Shown: positions 52,163 through 62,189 of the stretch, in pieces
How the letters are laid out: the number at the start of each line of letters is the position of its first letter
How positions within the stretch are numbered: position 1 is the stretch's first letter
DNA from: Aestuariibaculum sp. M13
Lineage (GTDB): Bacteria; Bacteroidota; Bacteroidia; Flavobacteriales; Flavobacteriaceae
DNA length: 64,000 bases
Direction: 5' to 3'
NCBI RefSeq assembly: GCF_024723255.1
Contig: NZ_JANIAC010000001.1
Span: forward strand, 201,548-265,547
Position numbers and translations under genes: made by a program
The notes under the pieces: model-generated
What the model saw: the letters and a program-made list of their open reading frames with translations, nothing else
The model's database searches: none
What the model was told of the DNA's origin: nothing

Positions 52163-53928
52163 ACCACTTCCTCTTTTAAAAACTGAACTTCATATAAGTT
52201 TTTGTAATACCCGTTTGCTTTTTGAAGCAATTCGTCGTGTGTACCCTGTTCTACAATTTCACCGGCATCCATCACTAAAATTTTATCAGCTTTCTTAATG
52301 GTAGCTAAACGGTGTGCAATAACAATCGAGGTTCTGCCTTTGGTTATTTTATCCGTCGCATTTTGAATCAATTGCTCTGAATACGAATCTACCGAAGACG
52401 TAGCTTCATCTAACACTAAAATACTCGGATTGGTTACATAAGCTCTTAAAAACGAAATTAACTGACGTTGCCCAGAAGATAACATCACCCCGCGTTCTTT
52501 CACATTATAATGATACCCGCCCGGTAAACTGGTTATAAAATCATGAACCCCAATTTCCTTAGCCGCCGCTTCAACCTGAGCTTCAGTAATTTCCGGATTA
52601 TTTAAAGTAATATTATTTAAAATCGTATCGGCAAATAAAAACACATCCTGCAATACAACAGCTATTTGCGTACGTAACGAGGCTAAAGTCACCTCTTTAA
52701 TATCTACGCCATCAATGGCAATCAATCCGTCTTTAATTTCATAAAAACGATTCAATAAATTAATGATGGTTGACTTACCTGCTCCGGTTGCTCCAACAAT
52801 AGCGATGGTTTCACCTGCTTTCACATCAAATGAAATGCCTTTCAATACTTCTTCGTCATCAACATAACTAAACACGACATTTTTAAATGCAATATCTCCT
52901 TTAAAATGCTCCGCTACTATGGTTCCGTTATCATCAATTTGCGAAGTGGTATCTATTACTTTAAATACACGAGTTGCAGCCACCATACCCATTTGCAGGG
53001 TGTTAAACTTATCGGCTATCTGACGTAAAGGTCTGAAGAGCATCGGGATAAACATGATAAACGCAATTAAATCGCCCTGCGATACTTCATGATTTTCTAA
53101 CACAATGCTTAATCCGCCATACCAGGCTACCGCCCCAATACACACCGAAGACACCAAATCGGCCAACGGAAAAAATATCGAGTTGTACCAAACGGTTTTT
53201 AACCAGCCCTTTTTGTGACGCTCGTTAATTTCCATGAAGTTTTTATACTCTACATCTTCACGCGTGAACAGTTGTAAAATTTTCATTCCGGTTAAACGTT
53301 CCTGAACAAATGAATTCAGATTAGATACTTCATTTCTAACCTCTTCAAAAGCCACCTTCATGTATTTTTGAAAAATACGTGTCGCATACATAAGCACAGG
53401 AAGCATCACAAAAACAATTAAACTTAAGCGCCAGTTGATGTAAACCATTACCCCAAACACAACCACCATAGCCAGTAAATCCCTAAAAATCATGAACAGT
53501 CCCTGTCCGAATATATCGGCAATACGTTCCATATCGGTTACTGCTCTGGTAATTAACACCCCTACCGATGAATTATCGTAATACTTCATCTTGAATTTTA
53601 GCAGGTGATTAAATAACTTCACACGCACATCTTCAACCAGATTTTGTCCCAACCAGGCCGCATAGTAAATAAAGGCCAACTGAAACACGGTTTGCAGTAT
53701 TAACACCCCAAACATAGCCAGTATATAGTACAGAAATGTCTCAGGTATTTTAACCTCTATACTATTATCTATGGCGTATTTAGTTATGTATGGCGTTGCG
53801 GCACTTAAAACAGCCAGCAATACAACTAAAATTATAAGTACCACAAAGACTACCTTATATGGCTTTATGTATTGAAACAGACGTTTAAACAATACAACGT
53901 CGAATATATTTTCTTTTGTTTTACTCAT
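52159..53928 (-). CDS. MsbA-like ABC exporter (fused permease-ATPase)
   Basis: The 589-residue protein has six membrane helices at about 25-310 and a C-terminal ATPase with Walker A GATGAGKST, signature LSSGQRQL, Walker B ILVLDEATS and the H-loop IVIAHRLAT. It is a half-size type IV exporter of the lipid A/drug group. Substrate cannot be told. It overlaps the truA stop by one base and is likely co-transcribed with it. Confidence 0.94.
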   Translation of the reverse strand: MSKTKENIFDVVLFKRLFQYIKPYKVVFVVLIILVVLLAVLSAATPYITKYAIDNSIEVKIPETFLYYILAMFGVLILQTVFQLAFIYYAAWLGQNLVEDVRVKLFNHLLKFKMKYYDNSSVGVLITRAVTDMERIADIFGQGLFMIFRDLLAMVVVFGVMVYINWRLSLIVFVMLPVLMYATRIFQKYMKVAFEEVRNEVSNLNSFVQERLTGMKILQLFTREDVEYKNFMEINERHKKGWLKTVWYNSIFFPLADLVSSVCIGAVAWYGGLSIVLENHEVSQGDLIAFIMFIPMLFRPLRQIADKFNTLQMGMVAATRVFKVIDTTSQIDDNGTIVAEHFKGDIAFKNVVFSYVDDEEVLKGISFDVKAGETIAIVGATGAGKSTIINLLNRFYEIKDGLIAIDGVDIKEVTLASLRTQIAVVLQDVFLFADTILNNITLNNPEITEAQVEAAAKEIGVHDFITSLPGGYHYNVKERGVMLSSGQRQLISFLRAYVTNPSILVLDEATSSVDSYSEQLIQNATDKITKGRTSIVIAHRLATIKKADKILVMDAGEIVEQGTHDELLQKANGYYKNLYEVQFLKEEVV

Positions 53929-54671
53929 TACAGTCTTATATCGTTATTATAAGCCACTTCGGTTAAATACAAAGCGTGACCTGGCACCGAGTATCCGGCC
54001 TCACTCCTGTCTTTAGATTTTATTATGGTATGTAAATCGTCTACCGCAATTTTACCCAAACCAATGTTTACCATGGTTCCAACAATGGCACGCACCATGT
54101 TTCGCAAAAACCTGTCGGCTTTAATTACAAAATGAAGCTCTTCATCCTTAAAAAACCACTCCGCTTTCATAATATCACAATTATACGTTTTTACATCGGT
54201 ATTCACTTTCGAAAAACACTGAAAGTCTTTATAGTCGAATAAAATGGTACAAGCTTTCTGCATTTTTTCAACATCTAGTTCTTGCTTTATATAATATGCT
54301 GCATCGACATTAAACACATTCTTTTTTAATGTAATACGATACAAATACGCACGACTTAAGGCATCAAAACGGGCATGAACCTCGGGTTTTACCTTAAAAA
54401 TCTCGTGTATCGCCACATCTTTGGGCAAAAACGCATTGAGCTTATACATTAAATGCGCTTCATCAATTTCAATATCGGTATCAAAATGAGCGAACATCTG
54501 TGTGGCATGTACACCGGTGTCAGTACGGCCGGCACCAACAATAGCGATAGGTGTTTTTAAAAGCGTACTTAAGCCCTTCTCAATCACTTCCTGAACCGAA
54601 ATTGCCGTTGGCTGGTTTTGCCAGCCATGATATGCACTACCATTATACGATAGCTCTATAAAATACCTCAA
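53928..54671 (-). CDS. truA: tRNA pseudouridine(38-40) synthase
   Basis: The 247-residue enzyme has the catalytic Asp in AGRTDTGVHATQM and the RNA-binding and C-terminal motifs FSRVN-like CFSKVN and FLRNMVRAIVGTM. It makes pseudouridine at positions 38-40 of tRNA anticodon arms. A TATCTTTG box lies at 54697-54704. Confidence 0.97.
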   Translation of the reverse strand: MRYFIELSYNGSAYHGWQNQPTAISVQEVIEKGLSTLLKTPIAIVGAGRTDTGVHATQMFAHFDTDIEIDEAHLMYKLNAFLPKDVAIHEIFKVKPEVHARFDALSRAYLYRITLKKNVFNVDAAYYIKQELDVEKMQKACTILFDYKDFQCFSKVNTDVKTYNCDIMKAEWFFKDEELHFVIKADRFLRNMVRAIVGTMVNIGLGKIAVDDLHTIIKSKDRSEAGYSVPGHALYLTEVAYNNDIRL

Positions 54672-55203
54672 ATTGATTTTACTTTTGTTGAAATAGCAAA
54701 GATAGACAGTTTTGGTATTCCGGCGAAAATCACCGTCTTAATTCTATATTAAAAGATGGGTTTGGGCGTTACCCTTCGGGTCGGGCTATACGCTATTAGT
54801 TTGGCATACGCCAAAGCTAGCCGCTACTATCCCTAACGCGAAGCATTCACGATTTCCAAAATGAAATAAAAATGCATGAATAATCAATAACTCTGTTAAA
54901 TAGCAACTAACTTAAATTCTAAAAGTCACTTTGTATCATAATTTATCCTTTTGAGGAAATTTAATTTAATCATAAAGTATAAACAGACCTAAAACATTAC
55001 ACTATCTAATAAAAAATCTGCTTTCAAATTAAACAAACACAAATATAATTGTTAAAATTTTCACAAAATTATTTCCTCCTTTTTATATTTTTTTGTCAAA
55101 TATTAATTTCATGCACTAAATAAAAATAGCCTGTATATAAAGCATTTTATAATTAATAGATTAATCAATTTCATTTTTTAATAATAATTATTTTGTTTTT
55201 GTT
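54672..55203. other. Intergenic region with truA promoter box and dispersed repeat
   Basis: No gene is visible in these 532 bp. The left part has the truA -7 box (TATCTTTG on the minus strand, 54697-54704) and dispersed-repeat copy 2 at 54764-54839. The remaining 360 bp, up to the NEW3-domain gene, are very AT-rich and presumably hold its promoter; I see no clear box. Confidence 0.55.
54764..54839. repeat. Dispersed intergenic repeat, copy 2
   Basis: A 76-bp copy that begins GGGCGTTACCCTTCGGGTCG and ends TAACGC. It is inverted relative to copy 3 at 59141-59202, sharing the end blocks GCGTTAGGGAT and AGCCCGACCCGAAGGGTAAC but with a different middle. Confidence 0.7.
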
Positions 55204-56073
55204 ATGTTATTCAATTATTTATCTAGACTAAACACTTCTAAGTGTTTCTACACATCAATCACATTTCTTTTTTTTATTGTTTCTGGAATCTTTTCAAACT
55301 TAAATGCCCAAAGACAGCCATTAAAGGATGATGGTTTAAAATCTACTTTCTCTTCCGATTTAATTAATATAGAAACTTCGGTCGGTCAGGTATTTCGCTA
55401 TACCACAACACTTGAAAATAACGCAACTGAAGATCAAATTTACCAACTAACAGCTAAGGTTCCTGAAGGTTGGAAAGCGATTTTTAAAGCCAAAGGAAAA
55501 CAAGTCACTTCCATTAAGGTCGATCGTGGTAAGAAGGAAATAATTAACTTAGAATTCTACCCATCGTATGAAGCGAAACCTAAGAAATATGAAGTTCCTG
55601 TAATTGCAAAATCAACACAAGAATCTCTAAGTTTAAATTTAGAAGCTGTTGTAAGCGGAGCCTATGAATTGAAAATGACCACTTCCACAGGTAGATTGAG
55701 TGATAAAATAACTGAAGGAGAAAAAAAAGAAATCCAGTTAACCGTTAAAAATACCGGATCTTTAAGTTTAACCGATATTGAACTGAATAGTAAAACACCT
55801 CCAAAATGGAGTGCGGTATTTAAACCTTCAAAGATTGATAAACTTTCTCCCGGCGAAACAGAAAATGTAACAGTTACCTTAACCGTACCAGACAAAACTA
55901 TTGCTGGCGATTACATGACCACGTTTACGGCAAAAAATACTAATACAAAAGATGAAGCTGTATTCAGAATATCAGTTGTGACTTCCTTGGCTTCTGGATT
56001 ACTTGGAGCTATAATCATATTAGTAGCTATTCTTGTTGTTTATGTTTTGATTCGCAAATACGGAAGAAGATAA
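55204..56073 (+). CDS. NEW3-domain protein with signal peptide and C-terminal anchor
   Basis: The 289-residue protein has an N-terminal signal segment (about 10-35, ending NAQ), two immunoglobulin-like NEW3-type repeats (about 50-255: EDQIYQLTAKVPEGWKAIFK; SLTDIELNSKTPPKWSAVFK) and a C-terminal membrane helix followed by RKYGRR. It faces the periplasm. NEW3-type proteins commonly sit in front of ABC-2 transporters, as here, and are thought to assist export or carbohydrate binding. The ATPase starts 6 bp downstream. Confidence 0.88.
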   Translation: MLFNYLSRLNTSKCFYTSITFLFFIVSGIFSNLNAQRQPLKDDGLKSTFSSDLINIETSVGQVFRYTTTLENNATEDQIYQLTAKVPEGWKAIFKAKGKQVTSIKVDRGKKEIINLEFYPSYEAKPKKYEVPVIAKSTQESLSLNLEAVVSGAYELKMTTSTGRLSDKITEGEKKEIQLTVKNTGSLSLTDIELNSKTPPKWSAVFKPSKIDKLSPGETENVTVTLTVPDKTIAGDYMTTFTAKNTNTKDEAVFRISVVTSLASGLLGAIIILVAILVVYVLIRKYGRR

Positions 56074-56079
56074 TACGTC

Positions 56080-57036
56080 ATGAAAACATCAATTATAGAA
56101 CTCAAAGGGCTCACAAAACGCTATGGTTCTATTAATGTAGTAGATCATTTAGACCTTGATATTCATAAAGGGGAAATTTTTGGTTTACTCGGACCTAATG
56201 GAGCCGGAAAAACAACAACGATTTTAATGATGTTAGGGCTAATTGAACCTACATCAGGAATAGCTAAAGTTTGTGGACACAACTCAATATCCAATCCTAT
56301 AAATGTTAAAAGTAAAGTAGGTTATATGCCGGACAATGTTGGCTTTTATGATCACATGACCGGACTTGAAAATTTAGTTTATATAGGGCAATTAAATGGG
56401 CTTTCCAGATTGGAAGCCGAGAAATCGGCTATAAACACTATGAAAACTGTAGGCTTAGATAATGCTCTTAATACCAAAACGGCTGCATATTCAAGAGGTA
56501 TGAAACAGCGTTTGGGTCTGGCAGATGTTTTAATTAAAGAACCTGAAGTTATCATTATGGATGAACCCACACTTGGAATAGACCCTAGTGGCGTTCAAGA
56601 CTTCTTAAAACTAATTAAAACATTAAGTCGCAAGCATGGACTTACTGTTTTACTGTCATCTCACCATTTAAATCAGGTTCAAAAAATATGCGATCGTGTA
56701 GGGATTTTTGTAAAAGGAAAATTATTAGCGCAAGGAAACATTGAACAATTATCTGAACAACTATTTTCACAAACCTCACATCAAGTTAGCATTACTCTTA
56801 GCGAACCTGTAAAATTAACCCAGGAGGAAGAACTGGCATTACAGCAATTAGCAAAAGTAGAACATATCTACAAAGAAGGTAATCAAATTTATATTAACTG
56901 TAATAAGACTTTAACTCCAAACATTGTAAGGTTTATGGTTGAAAAGAATTATAACATTATTGGCGTTCATCAAAAAACCTATGGATTGGAAGATATCTAT
57001 CAAAAATATTTTGAAAACCAACACTTAAACGTATAA
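56080..57036 (+). CDS. ABC transporter ATP-binding protein
   Basis: The 318-residue protein is an ABC-2-type ATPase: Walker A GPNGAGKTT, signature YSRGMKQRL, Walker B VIIMDEPTLGIDPSG and the switch His in LLSSHHLNQ. A C-terminal regulatory domain follows residue 220. It drives the permease encoded 8 bp downstream. Substrate is unknown; similarity to NosF/CcmA-like ATPases is general. Confidence 0.93.
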   Translation: MKTSIIELKGLTKRYGSINVVDHLDLDIHKGEIFGLLGPNGAGKTTTILMMLGLIEPTSGIAKVCGHNSISNPINVKSKVGYMPDNVGFYDHMTGLENLVYIGQLNGLSRLEAEKSAINTMKTVGLDNALNTKTAAYSRGMKQRLGLADVLIKEPEVIIMDEPTLGIDPSGVQDFLKLIKTLSRKHGLTVLLSSHHLNQVQKICDRVGIFVKGKLLAQGNIEQLSEQLFSQTSHQVSITLSEPVKLTQEEELALQQLAKVEHIYKEGNQIYINCNKTLTPNIVRFMVEKNYNIIGVHQKTYGLEDIYQKYFENQHLNV

Positions 57037-57044
57037 CAACAATT

Positions 57045-58028
57045 ATGGCAATATCTTATACTGATTTCTCATTTAGTAAATCATTAAACAAGAGTGTTCC
57101 AATTTGGGCCATGGTTAGAAAAGAAATTTCTGACCACATTAGAAGTTGGCAGTTCATTATTTTACTAATGATTATTGTTTTTACATTCTTTGCGTCTATG
57201 TATGTCGCAATAAGCAATTTAAATTCGGCCATTTCTAATACTAAAGACCCCGATCATTTATTGATATATCTTAAACTATTAACCATAACCGATGGTAGTT
57301 TGCCTCCTTTTCATGTATTTATTAGTTTTTTAGGGCCATTATTAGGTATAAGCCTAGGATTTAATGCTATCAATTCGGAACAACAAAACGGAACACTAAT
57401 TAGAGTAATGGCCCAACCTATTTACAGAGATAACCTATTATTATCCAAGTTTATTAGTGTCACCATTCTTATAAGTACTATGTTTTTAACCCTATCTCTT
57501 CTCATGATTGGTGGAGGTTTACTTATAACAGGTGTGCCCATTGAGTTTGAAGAAGTAGTAAGAATACTTAGTTACATTATTATATGTGTATTTTATGTTG
57601 AATTCTGGTTTAGTCTATCTATTATATTTTCAATTAGATTTAAACAAGCCGCTACAGCGGCAATAGCCGCAATAGGTCTTTGGTTATTTTTTACGATATT
57701 CTACAATATGATCATTAAAATGATTGCTAAAGTTATAATTCCAAAATCAAACATATTTTCTTCCAGTCCATATTCATGGATTGAAATGTTGTTTCATATG
57801 GCCCCTAATCAATTATATACTGATGCTACTACAACACTTTTAATGCCGAAAGTAAGAAGTCTGGGCCCTATGAGTATGGAACAAATGGCTGGAGCAATTC
57901 CAAATTCATTACCAATTCGAGATAGTCTTTTAATTGTTTGGCCTCAAGTAAGTGGTTTGATTTCTGTTACAATTGTTTGTTTTGCTTTGGCTTATTATTT
58001 CTTTATGAGAAAAGAGATTAAATGTTAG
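57045..58028 (+). CDS. ABC-2-type transporter permease
   Basis: The 327-residue protein has six hydrophobic segments with the typical early motif RKEISDHIRSWQFIILL and the loop EQQNGTLIRVMAQPIYRD seen in NosY-like ABC-2 permeases. It is the last gene of the NEW3–ATPase–permease operon. It would export or flip a compound such as a polysaccharide or lipid; the sequence does not say which. Confidence 0.9.
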   Translation: MAISYTDFSFSKSLNKSVPIWAMVRKEISDHIRSWQFIILLMIIVFTFFASMYVAISNLNSAISNTKDPDHLLIYLKLLTITDGSLPPFHVFISFLGPLLGISLGFNAINSEQQNGTLIRVMAQPIYRDNLLLSKFISVTILISTMFLTLSLLMIGGGLLITGVPIEFEEVVRILSYIIICVFYVEFWFSLSIIFSIRFKQAATAAIAAIGLWLFFTIFYNMIIKMIAKVIIPKSNIFSSSPYSWIEMLFHMAPNQLYTDATTTLLMPKVRSLGPMSMEQMAGAIPNSLPIRDSLLIVWPQVSGLISVTIVCFALAYYFFMRKEIKC

Positions 58029-58174
58029 TTTTTCAGAACAAATGACATTTTTTCAGAAAACCGATAGAGTTTATTGCTGGTTTTAAACAAGTTAACTTCA
58101 TTTTATTTTGGAATAAATTTTGCTCAATAAATAATAACTTGATTTTCGATTTAACCTTTTAAAAGATTTTACTT

Positions 58175-58363
58175 ATGGAAACAAAACCTTTAAAAATTAA
58201 ATTGATAGGAAAAAAAGGGAAATCATATCAAATAAAGTTCCCTTACCTAAAAATTCCAGTTACAGTTAATGAGAATCTCTTTAACAAGATGCTTGTAAGT
58301 CAAGAATATGAATTTCATAATGATTCATCTTCGACAAGAAAAACGTATCTAAATTATAGTTGA
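58175..58363 (+). CDS. Small hypothetical protein
   Basis: The 62-residue protein is basic at its N-terminus (KPLKIKLIGKKGKSYQIKFP) and probably beta-rich. No motif is recognised. It is followed by a perfect hairpin at 58380-58401 with a T-rich tail, which supports it being an expressed unit on the plus strand. Confidence 0.6.
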   Translation: METKPLKIKLIGKKGKSYQIKFPYLKIPVTVNENLFNKMLVSQEYEFHNDSSSTRKTYLNYS

Positions 58364-58379
58364 GTGTTTATACCATCAG

Positions 58380-58401
58380 GGAAAGTAACTAGTTACTTTC
58401 C
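58380..58401 (+). terminator. Hairpin terminator
   Basis: An 11+11-bp perfect palindrome (arms GGAAAGTAACT / AGTTACTTTCC) is followed by TTGTTTATTTATTTT. It closes the small plus-strand gene. Confidence 0.65.
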
Positions 58402-58634
58402 TTGTTTATTTATTTTAAAATCACAAAAAAAATATCTCATCTTCATATCTAGTCTAACATAGGAAGGTAAATACTGATGGCTTTTATTAGTAGTAGAACC
58501 AGTTAAATCCCAACTTCCTTTAAACAAAACCAATTATCAATTTTCCTACAACTTAAAACAAACTTATTAACGTTCATTAATACTTTTAAACAATTTAAAA
58601 CTGTTATTTTTACACCGAATTTAGTATTCGGCAC

Positions 58635-59132
58635 ATGACCAAGATCCTATTACTTTCAGACACACACAGTTATATAGACGAGCATATTTTAAACCACGTT
58701 CGGCAAGCAGACGAGGTCTGGCATGCCGGTGATATTGGCGACATTAAAGTTACCGATGCTATAAAAGCCTTAAAACCGTTGCGTGGGGTATATGGTAATA
58801 TCGATAATCATGAAGTAAGAGCTGAGTTTCCGGAAAACAACAGGTTTATGTGCGAAGGTGTCGATGTCTGGATTACGCATATTGGGGGTTACCCCAATGC
58901 CTACAACATGCGAGTTCGTGAAGCGATAAAAGCCAATCCGCCAAAACTGTTTATCTGCGGACATTCACATATTTTAAAAGTGATGCCTGATAAAAAACTG
59001 AATCTGCTGCATATGAATCCCGGAGCAGTTGGTAAACACGGATTTCATAAAGTTCGAACCATGTTACGCTTCACTATAGATTCCGGTAAAATTGATAATC
59101 TGGAAGTTATTGAGTTTGAAAATCGCTATTAG
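58635..59132 (+). CDS. YfcE/MJ0936-like metallophosphodiesterase
   Basis: The 165-residue protein carries the metallophosphoesterase motifs in order: LLSDTHS, HAGDIGD, GNIDNHE, ITHIGG and CGHSH. Such small enzymes hydrolyse phosphodiesters in the cytosol with two divalent metals. The TATTTTTA-type sequence near 58602 may be a -7 box. The dispersed repeat copy 3 follows its stop codon. Confidence 0.93.
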   Translation: MTKILLLSDTHSYIDEHILNHVRQADEVWHAGDIGDIKVTDAIKALKPLRGVYGNIDNHEVRAEFPENNRFMCEGVDVWITHIGGYPNAYNMRVREAIKANPPKLFICGHSHILKVMPDKKLNLLHMNPGAVGKHGFHKVRTMLRFTIDSGKIDNLEVIEFENRY

Positions 59133-59140
59133 AAACCTTT

Positions 59141-59202
59141 GCGTTAGGGATTGCAGCAAGCTACCATGTAGCGCGTAAAGCCCGACCCGAAGGGTAACGC
59201 CC
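59141..59202. repeat. Dispersed intergenic repeat, copy 3
   Basis: A 62-bp copy beginning GCGTTAGGGAT and ending GAAGGGTAACGCCC, in inverted orientation to copy 2. The TGTAGCGCG block inside may form part of a hairpin. Confidence 0.7.
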
Positions 59203-59221
59203 AAAATAGAAACAAAAAAAA

Positions 59222-59245
59222 AGCCCAAGATCTTCACCTTGGGCT
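59222..59245 (-). terminator. Terminator of the DUF4293 gene
   Basis: An 8-bp stem (AGCCCAAG / CTTGGGCT) with an 8-base loop is followed on the minus strand by a run of nine or more T. Confidence 0.85.
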
Positions 59246-59275
59246 AACGCACTAATACTACTAAGATGTTAGGTT

Positions 59276-59686
59276 TTAACGCAATCGATCTACAGATTTT
59301 ACGAGATCTTCATCCTTTTTGATGGCCTTATTGGCTAAAGCCAGAAATACGATAGAAATGATAGGAAGAAGCATCCCAATACCTTTCTCAGAAACGTTAG
59401 TTTCTCCAGATACATTTAGAGATTGATACACAAAAAATCCTAGTAAAATAAAGTTTAATATGATGTTAAGTCGCCCCAACATAAATTGAGACTTCCTGTT
59501 TTTATACTTAAATATGGTTACCAACGATAAAGCTGCCGAAGCTACAAACATAGCTAAGTACTTAATATCGTCTTTTGCATACACCACAACATCGTTATTT
59601 GTAACCCATAAATGGAATACAAATATTAGCCCTGCAGATACGCCTGCGGCGGCTAAAAGATATATAGATTGTATACGTTGTAACAT
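59276..59686 (-). CDS. DUF4293-family membrane protein
   Basis: The 136-residue protein begins MLQRIQSIYLLAA, the characteristic start of DUF4293, and has four hydrophobic helices. It is a conserved Bacteroidota inner-membrane protein without known function. A TATTTTTG box (59709-59716 on the minus strand) lies just upstream and a strong terminator downstream, so it is a single-gene unit. It is divergent from rho. Confidence 0.92.
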   Translation of the reverse strand: MLQRIQSIYLLAAAGVSAGLIFVFHLWVTNNDVVVYAKDDIKYLAMFVASAALSLVTIFKYKNRKSQFMLGRLNIILNFILLGFFVYQSLNVSGETNVSEKGIGMLLPIISIVFLALANKAIKKDEDLVKSVDRLR

Positions 59687-59708
59687 GTGCTTTTTTAAAA
59701 CTCGAAGG

Positions 59709-59716
59709 CAAAAATA
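59709..59716 (-). promoter_or_regulatory. -7 box of the DUF4293 gene
   Basis: TATTTTTG on the minus strand, 23 bp before the start codon, matches TAnnTTTG; no TTG is clearly placed upstream. Confidence 0.5.
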
Positions 59717-59884
59717 ATAGTTTCTTTTAAAATTTTACTACTAAAAATTAAAATAAAGTCGTATAATTGCATTAACAATTCTCAACAGCCGCATTAACAG
59801 GTTGTTAATTCTTCAGAATAAAATCATTTTTTTTTCAGAATTACTCAAAAGTTAAAATTCTTAAACGTATTATATTAAACATCA

Positions 59885-61558
59885 ATGTTTGAAATTTCTC
59901 AATTAAACGAAAAAAAGCTCTCTGATTTACAGGAGATTGCTAAAAAATTGAACATTCCTAAGTATCGTTCATTAAAAAAAATGGATTTAGTATACCAGAT
60001 ACTAGACCATCAGGCTGCCGACCCAAAAGCAGTAAAAGCTGTCGTTGATTCTTCTGAAACAGCTGAACCAAAAACCAACGAAGCCCCAAAAAAAGAAGTA
60101 AAAAAACCAAGACAGCGTGTACAACGACCAAAACCGGCACCTGTAAAAAACGAAACTAAAACCGAAGTTGAGCAACCTACGGCTGAAACTTCAAAAACCG
60201 AGAGTCCGGCTCTGGCTCCGGCTGAAGCTAAGCCTGAAGCTAAAAACGATAAGCCTGCGAAACCAAATAATCCGCAGCAAGATCGCCAGAAAGAGCACCA
60301 GCATAAACAGCAAAACCAGAAAAAGGACAATCAGCACAAACAAAATCAACACAAAAATCAAAAAAACAGAGAAAACAACGGGAATACTGTTGATGCCGGT
60401 AACAAGGATAACAGAAACCGTTACCGCGAACCTGATTTTGAATTTGATGCTATTATTGAGAGTGAGGGTGTTTTAGATATTATGCAGGATGGGTACGGAT
60501 TTTTACGTTCATCGGATTACAACTACTTATCGTCTCCTGACGATATTTACGTATCGCAATCGCAAATTCGTTTATTCGGGTTAAAGAAAGGAGATACTGT
60601 TTTAGGAAATGTTAGACCACCTAAAGAAGGTGAAAAGTACTTCCCGTTAATTAAAGTAAACCGCATAAATGGTCAGAAACCAGAAGTGGTAAGAGACCGT
60701 GTCGCTTTCGAACACTTAACGCCATTATTCCCTAAAGAGAAATTCAATATTGCTGAAAAGCAAAGTACGATTTCTACCAGAATTATGGACTTGTTCTCGC
60801 CTATAGGTAAAGGACAACGTGGTATGATTGTATCGCAACCTAAAACTGGTAAAACCATGTTACTTAAAGATGTGGCCAACGCCATTGCAGCAAACCACCC
60901 TGAGGTATACTTAATGATTTTACTTATTGATGAGCGTCCTGAGGAGGTTACCGATATGCAACGTAATGTACGTGGTGAGGTTATTTCGTCTACGTTTGAT
61001 AAAGAAGCGCATGAACACGTAAAAATTGCCGACATCGTTCTTGAAAAAGCAAAGCGTTTGGTAGAATGTGGTCATGATGTGGTAATTCTTTTAGATTCTA
61101 TTACGCGTTTAGCGCGTGCTTACAATACCGTACAACCAGCCTCTGGTAAAATATTAAGTGGTGGTGTTGATGCTAACGCTTTACATAAACCAAAACGTTT
61201 CTTTGGTGCAGCCAGAAATATTGAAAATGGTGGTTCGTTAACCATTATTGCTACGGCGTTAACAGAAACAGGTTCTAAAATGGACGAGGTTATCTTCGAA
61301 GAATTTAAAGGAACCGGTAACATGGAGCTACAGTTAGATAGAAAAATTGCTAACCGTAGAATTTTCCCTGCTATCGACCTGACTTCTTCAAGTACACGTC
61401 GCGACGATTTATTATTAGATGAAGCTACAATTCAACGTATGTGGGTAATGCGTAAGTATCTTGCCGATATGAACCCTGTTGAAGCGATGGAATTCATTAA
61501 CGATCGTGTGAAACAAACCAGAAACAACGAAGAGTTTTTAATCTCAATGAACGGATAA
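59885..61558 (+). CDS. rho: Transcription termination factor Rho
   Basis: The 557-residue protein has the N-terminal Rho_N domain, then a disordered Lys/Pro/Glu/Gln/Asn-rich insertion at about 55-185, which is usual in Bacteroidota. The RNA-binding domain ([19 protein letters not shown]) and the ATPase (Walker [12 protein letters not shown], then [13 protein letters not shown]) follow. It terminates untranslated RNA. A strong hairpin terminator follows. Confidence 0.98.
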   Translation: MFEISQLNEKKLSDLQEIAKKLNIPKYRSLKKMDLVYQILDHQAADPKAVKAVVDSSETAEPKTNEAPKKEVKKPRQRVQRPKPAPVKNETKTEVEQPTAETSKTESPALAPAEAKPEAKNDKPAKPNNPQQDRQKEHQHKQQNQKKDNQHKQNQHKNQKNRENNGNTVDAGNKDNRNRYREPDFEFDAIIESEGVLDIMQDGYGFLRSSDYNYLSSPDDIYVSQSQIRLFGLKKGDTVLGNVRPPKEGEKYFPLIKVNRINGQKPEVVRDRVAFEHLTPLFPKEKFNIAEKQSTISTRIMDLFSPIGKGQRGMIVSQPKTGKTMLLKDVANAIAANHPEVYLMILLIDERPEEVTDMQRNVRGEVISSTFDKEAHEHVKIADIVLEKAKRLVECGHDVVILLDSITRLARAYNTVQPASGKILSGGVDANALHKPKRFFGAARNIENGGSLTIIATALTETGSKMDEVIFEEFKGTGNMELQLDRKIANRRIFPAIDLTSSSTRRDDLLLDEATIQRMWVMRKYLADMNPVEAMEFINDRVKQTRNNEEFLISMNG

Positions 61559-61580
61559 AAACTTAAATTGATAATAAACA

Positions 61581-61608
61581 AAAAGCCTTTCTTTTCAGAA
61601 AGGCTTTT
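61581..61608 (+). terminator. Rho gene terminator
   Basis: Stem AAAAGCCTTTC / GAAAGGCTTTT with a 6-base loop and a T tail directly after rho. It is symmetric enough to serve the convergent gene as well. Confidence 0.9.
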
Positions 61609-61633
61609 TTATGTTTTATAAAGAACTTTTAAA

Positions 61634-61990
61634 TTAGAAATTGTTTAATGAATCTCTGTACGTCTTTAAATCGTTAATGTTAATTTTATTATCTAGATTT
61701 CTCATTAAAGAAATCACGTATTTTAAACTCTCTACCGGAGCGTTCTCTACTTCAGCTTCTACTTCAAATTCATCGTCTTCATCTTCCGGCATAGGGATTA
61801 AGAATGATTCGTTTTCCTCAATATGCTCGTAAGTTAGTCTTAATACTTTTACAACTAAAGGAATTTGCTCTTCTAAGGCATAACCTCTTAATGTTTTAAT
61901 ATCATCAATTAACGTATCGGTATTGATTCCTGTTTGATCCAGATCACTTACAATCTTATCAATTAACTTTATTGCTGCTGTATTTTCCAA
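61634..61990 (-). CDS. Conserved flavobacterial hypothetical protein
   Basis: The 118-residue acidic, helical protein has a Glu/Asp-rich central segment (MPEDEDDEFEVEAEVE). No domain is recognised. It lies between rho and rpsT on the minus strand; a TAAATTTG box at 62035-62042 on that strand is a likely -7 element, though no well-spaced TTG is seen. Confidence 0.8.
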   Translation of the reverse strand: MENTAAIKLIDKIVSDLDQTGINTDTLIDDIKTLRGYALEEQIPLVVKVLRLTYEHIEENESFLIPMPEDEDDEFEVEAEVENAPVESLKYVISLMRNLDNKININDLKTYRDSLNNF

Positions 61991-62131
61991 AGGGTACTAT
62001 TAATAAAAATGAATAATTAACTTCTTATGTTTTGCAAATTTAGAGCATTAAAACCAAATTTGGCATAAATTCTAATCATTTTGCCAATTTATTTTAACCC
62101 AAATTCTAAATAAATTTCGGTTAGATATAAA

Positions 62132-62164
62132 AAAAAAGCTCCTCTAGAAAAGAGAAGCTTTTTC
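62132..62164 (-). terminator. Terminator of rpsT
   Basis: An imperfect stem (GAAAAAGCTTCTCT with AGAGGAGCTTTTTT on the minus strand) and a T run follow the rpsT stop. Confidence 0.85.
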
Positions 62165-62189
62165 AAATATTTATTATGGGATCAAGCTA

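Noticed and set aside
60010-60330. Minus-strand Cys/Phe-rich frame opposite rho
   Set aside because: It is the complement of the low-complexity Lys/Gln-rich segment of rho, a composition artefact.
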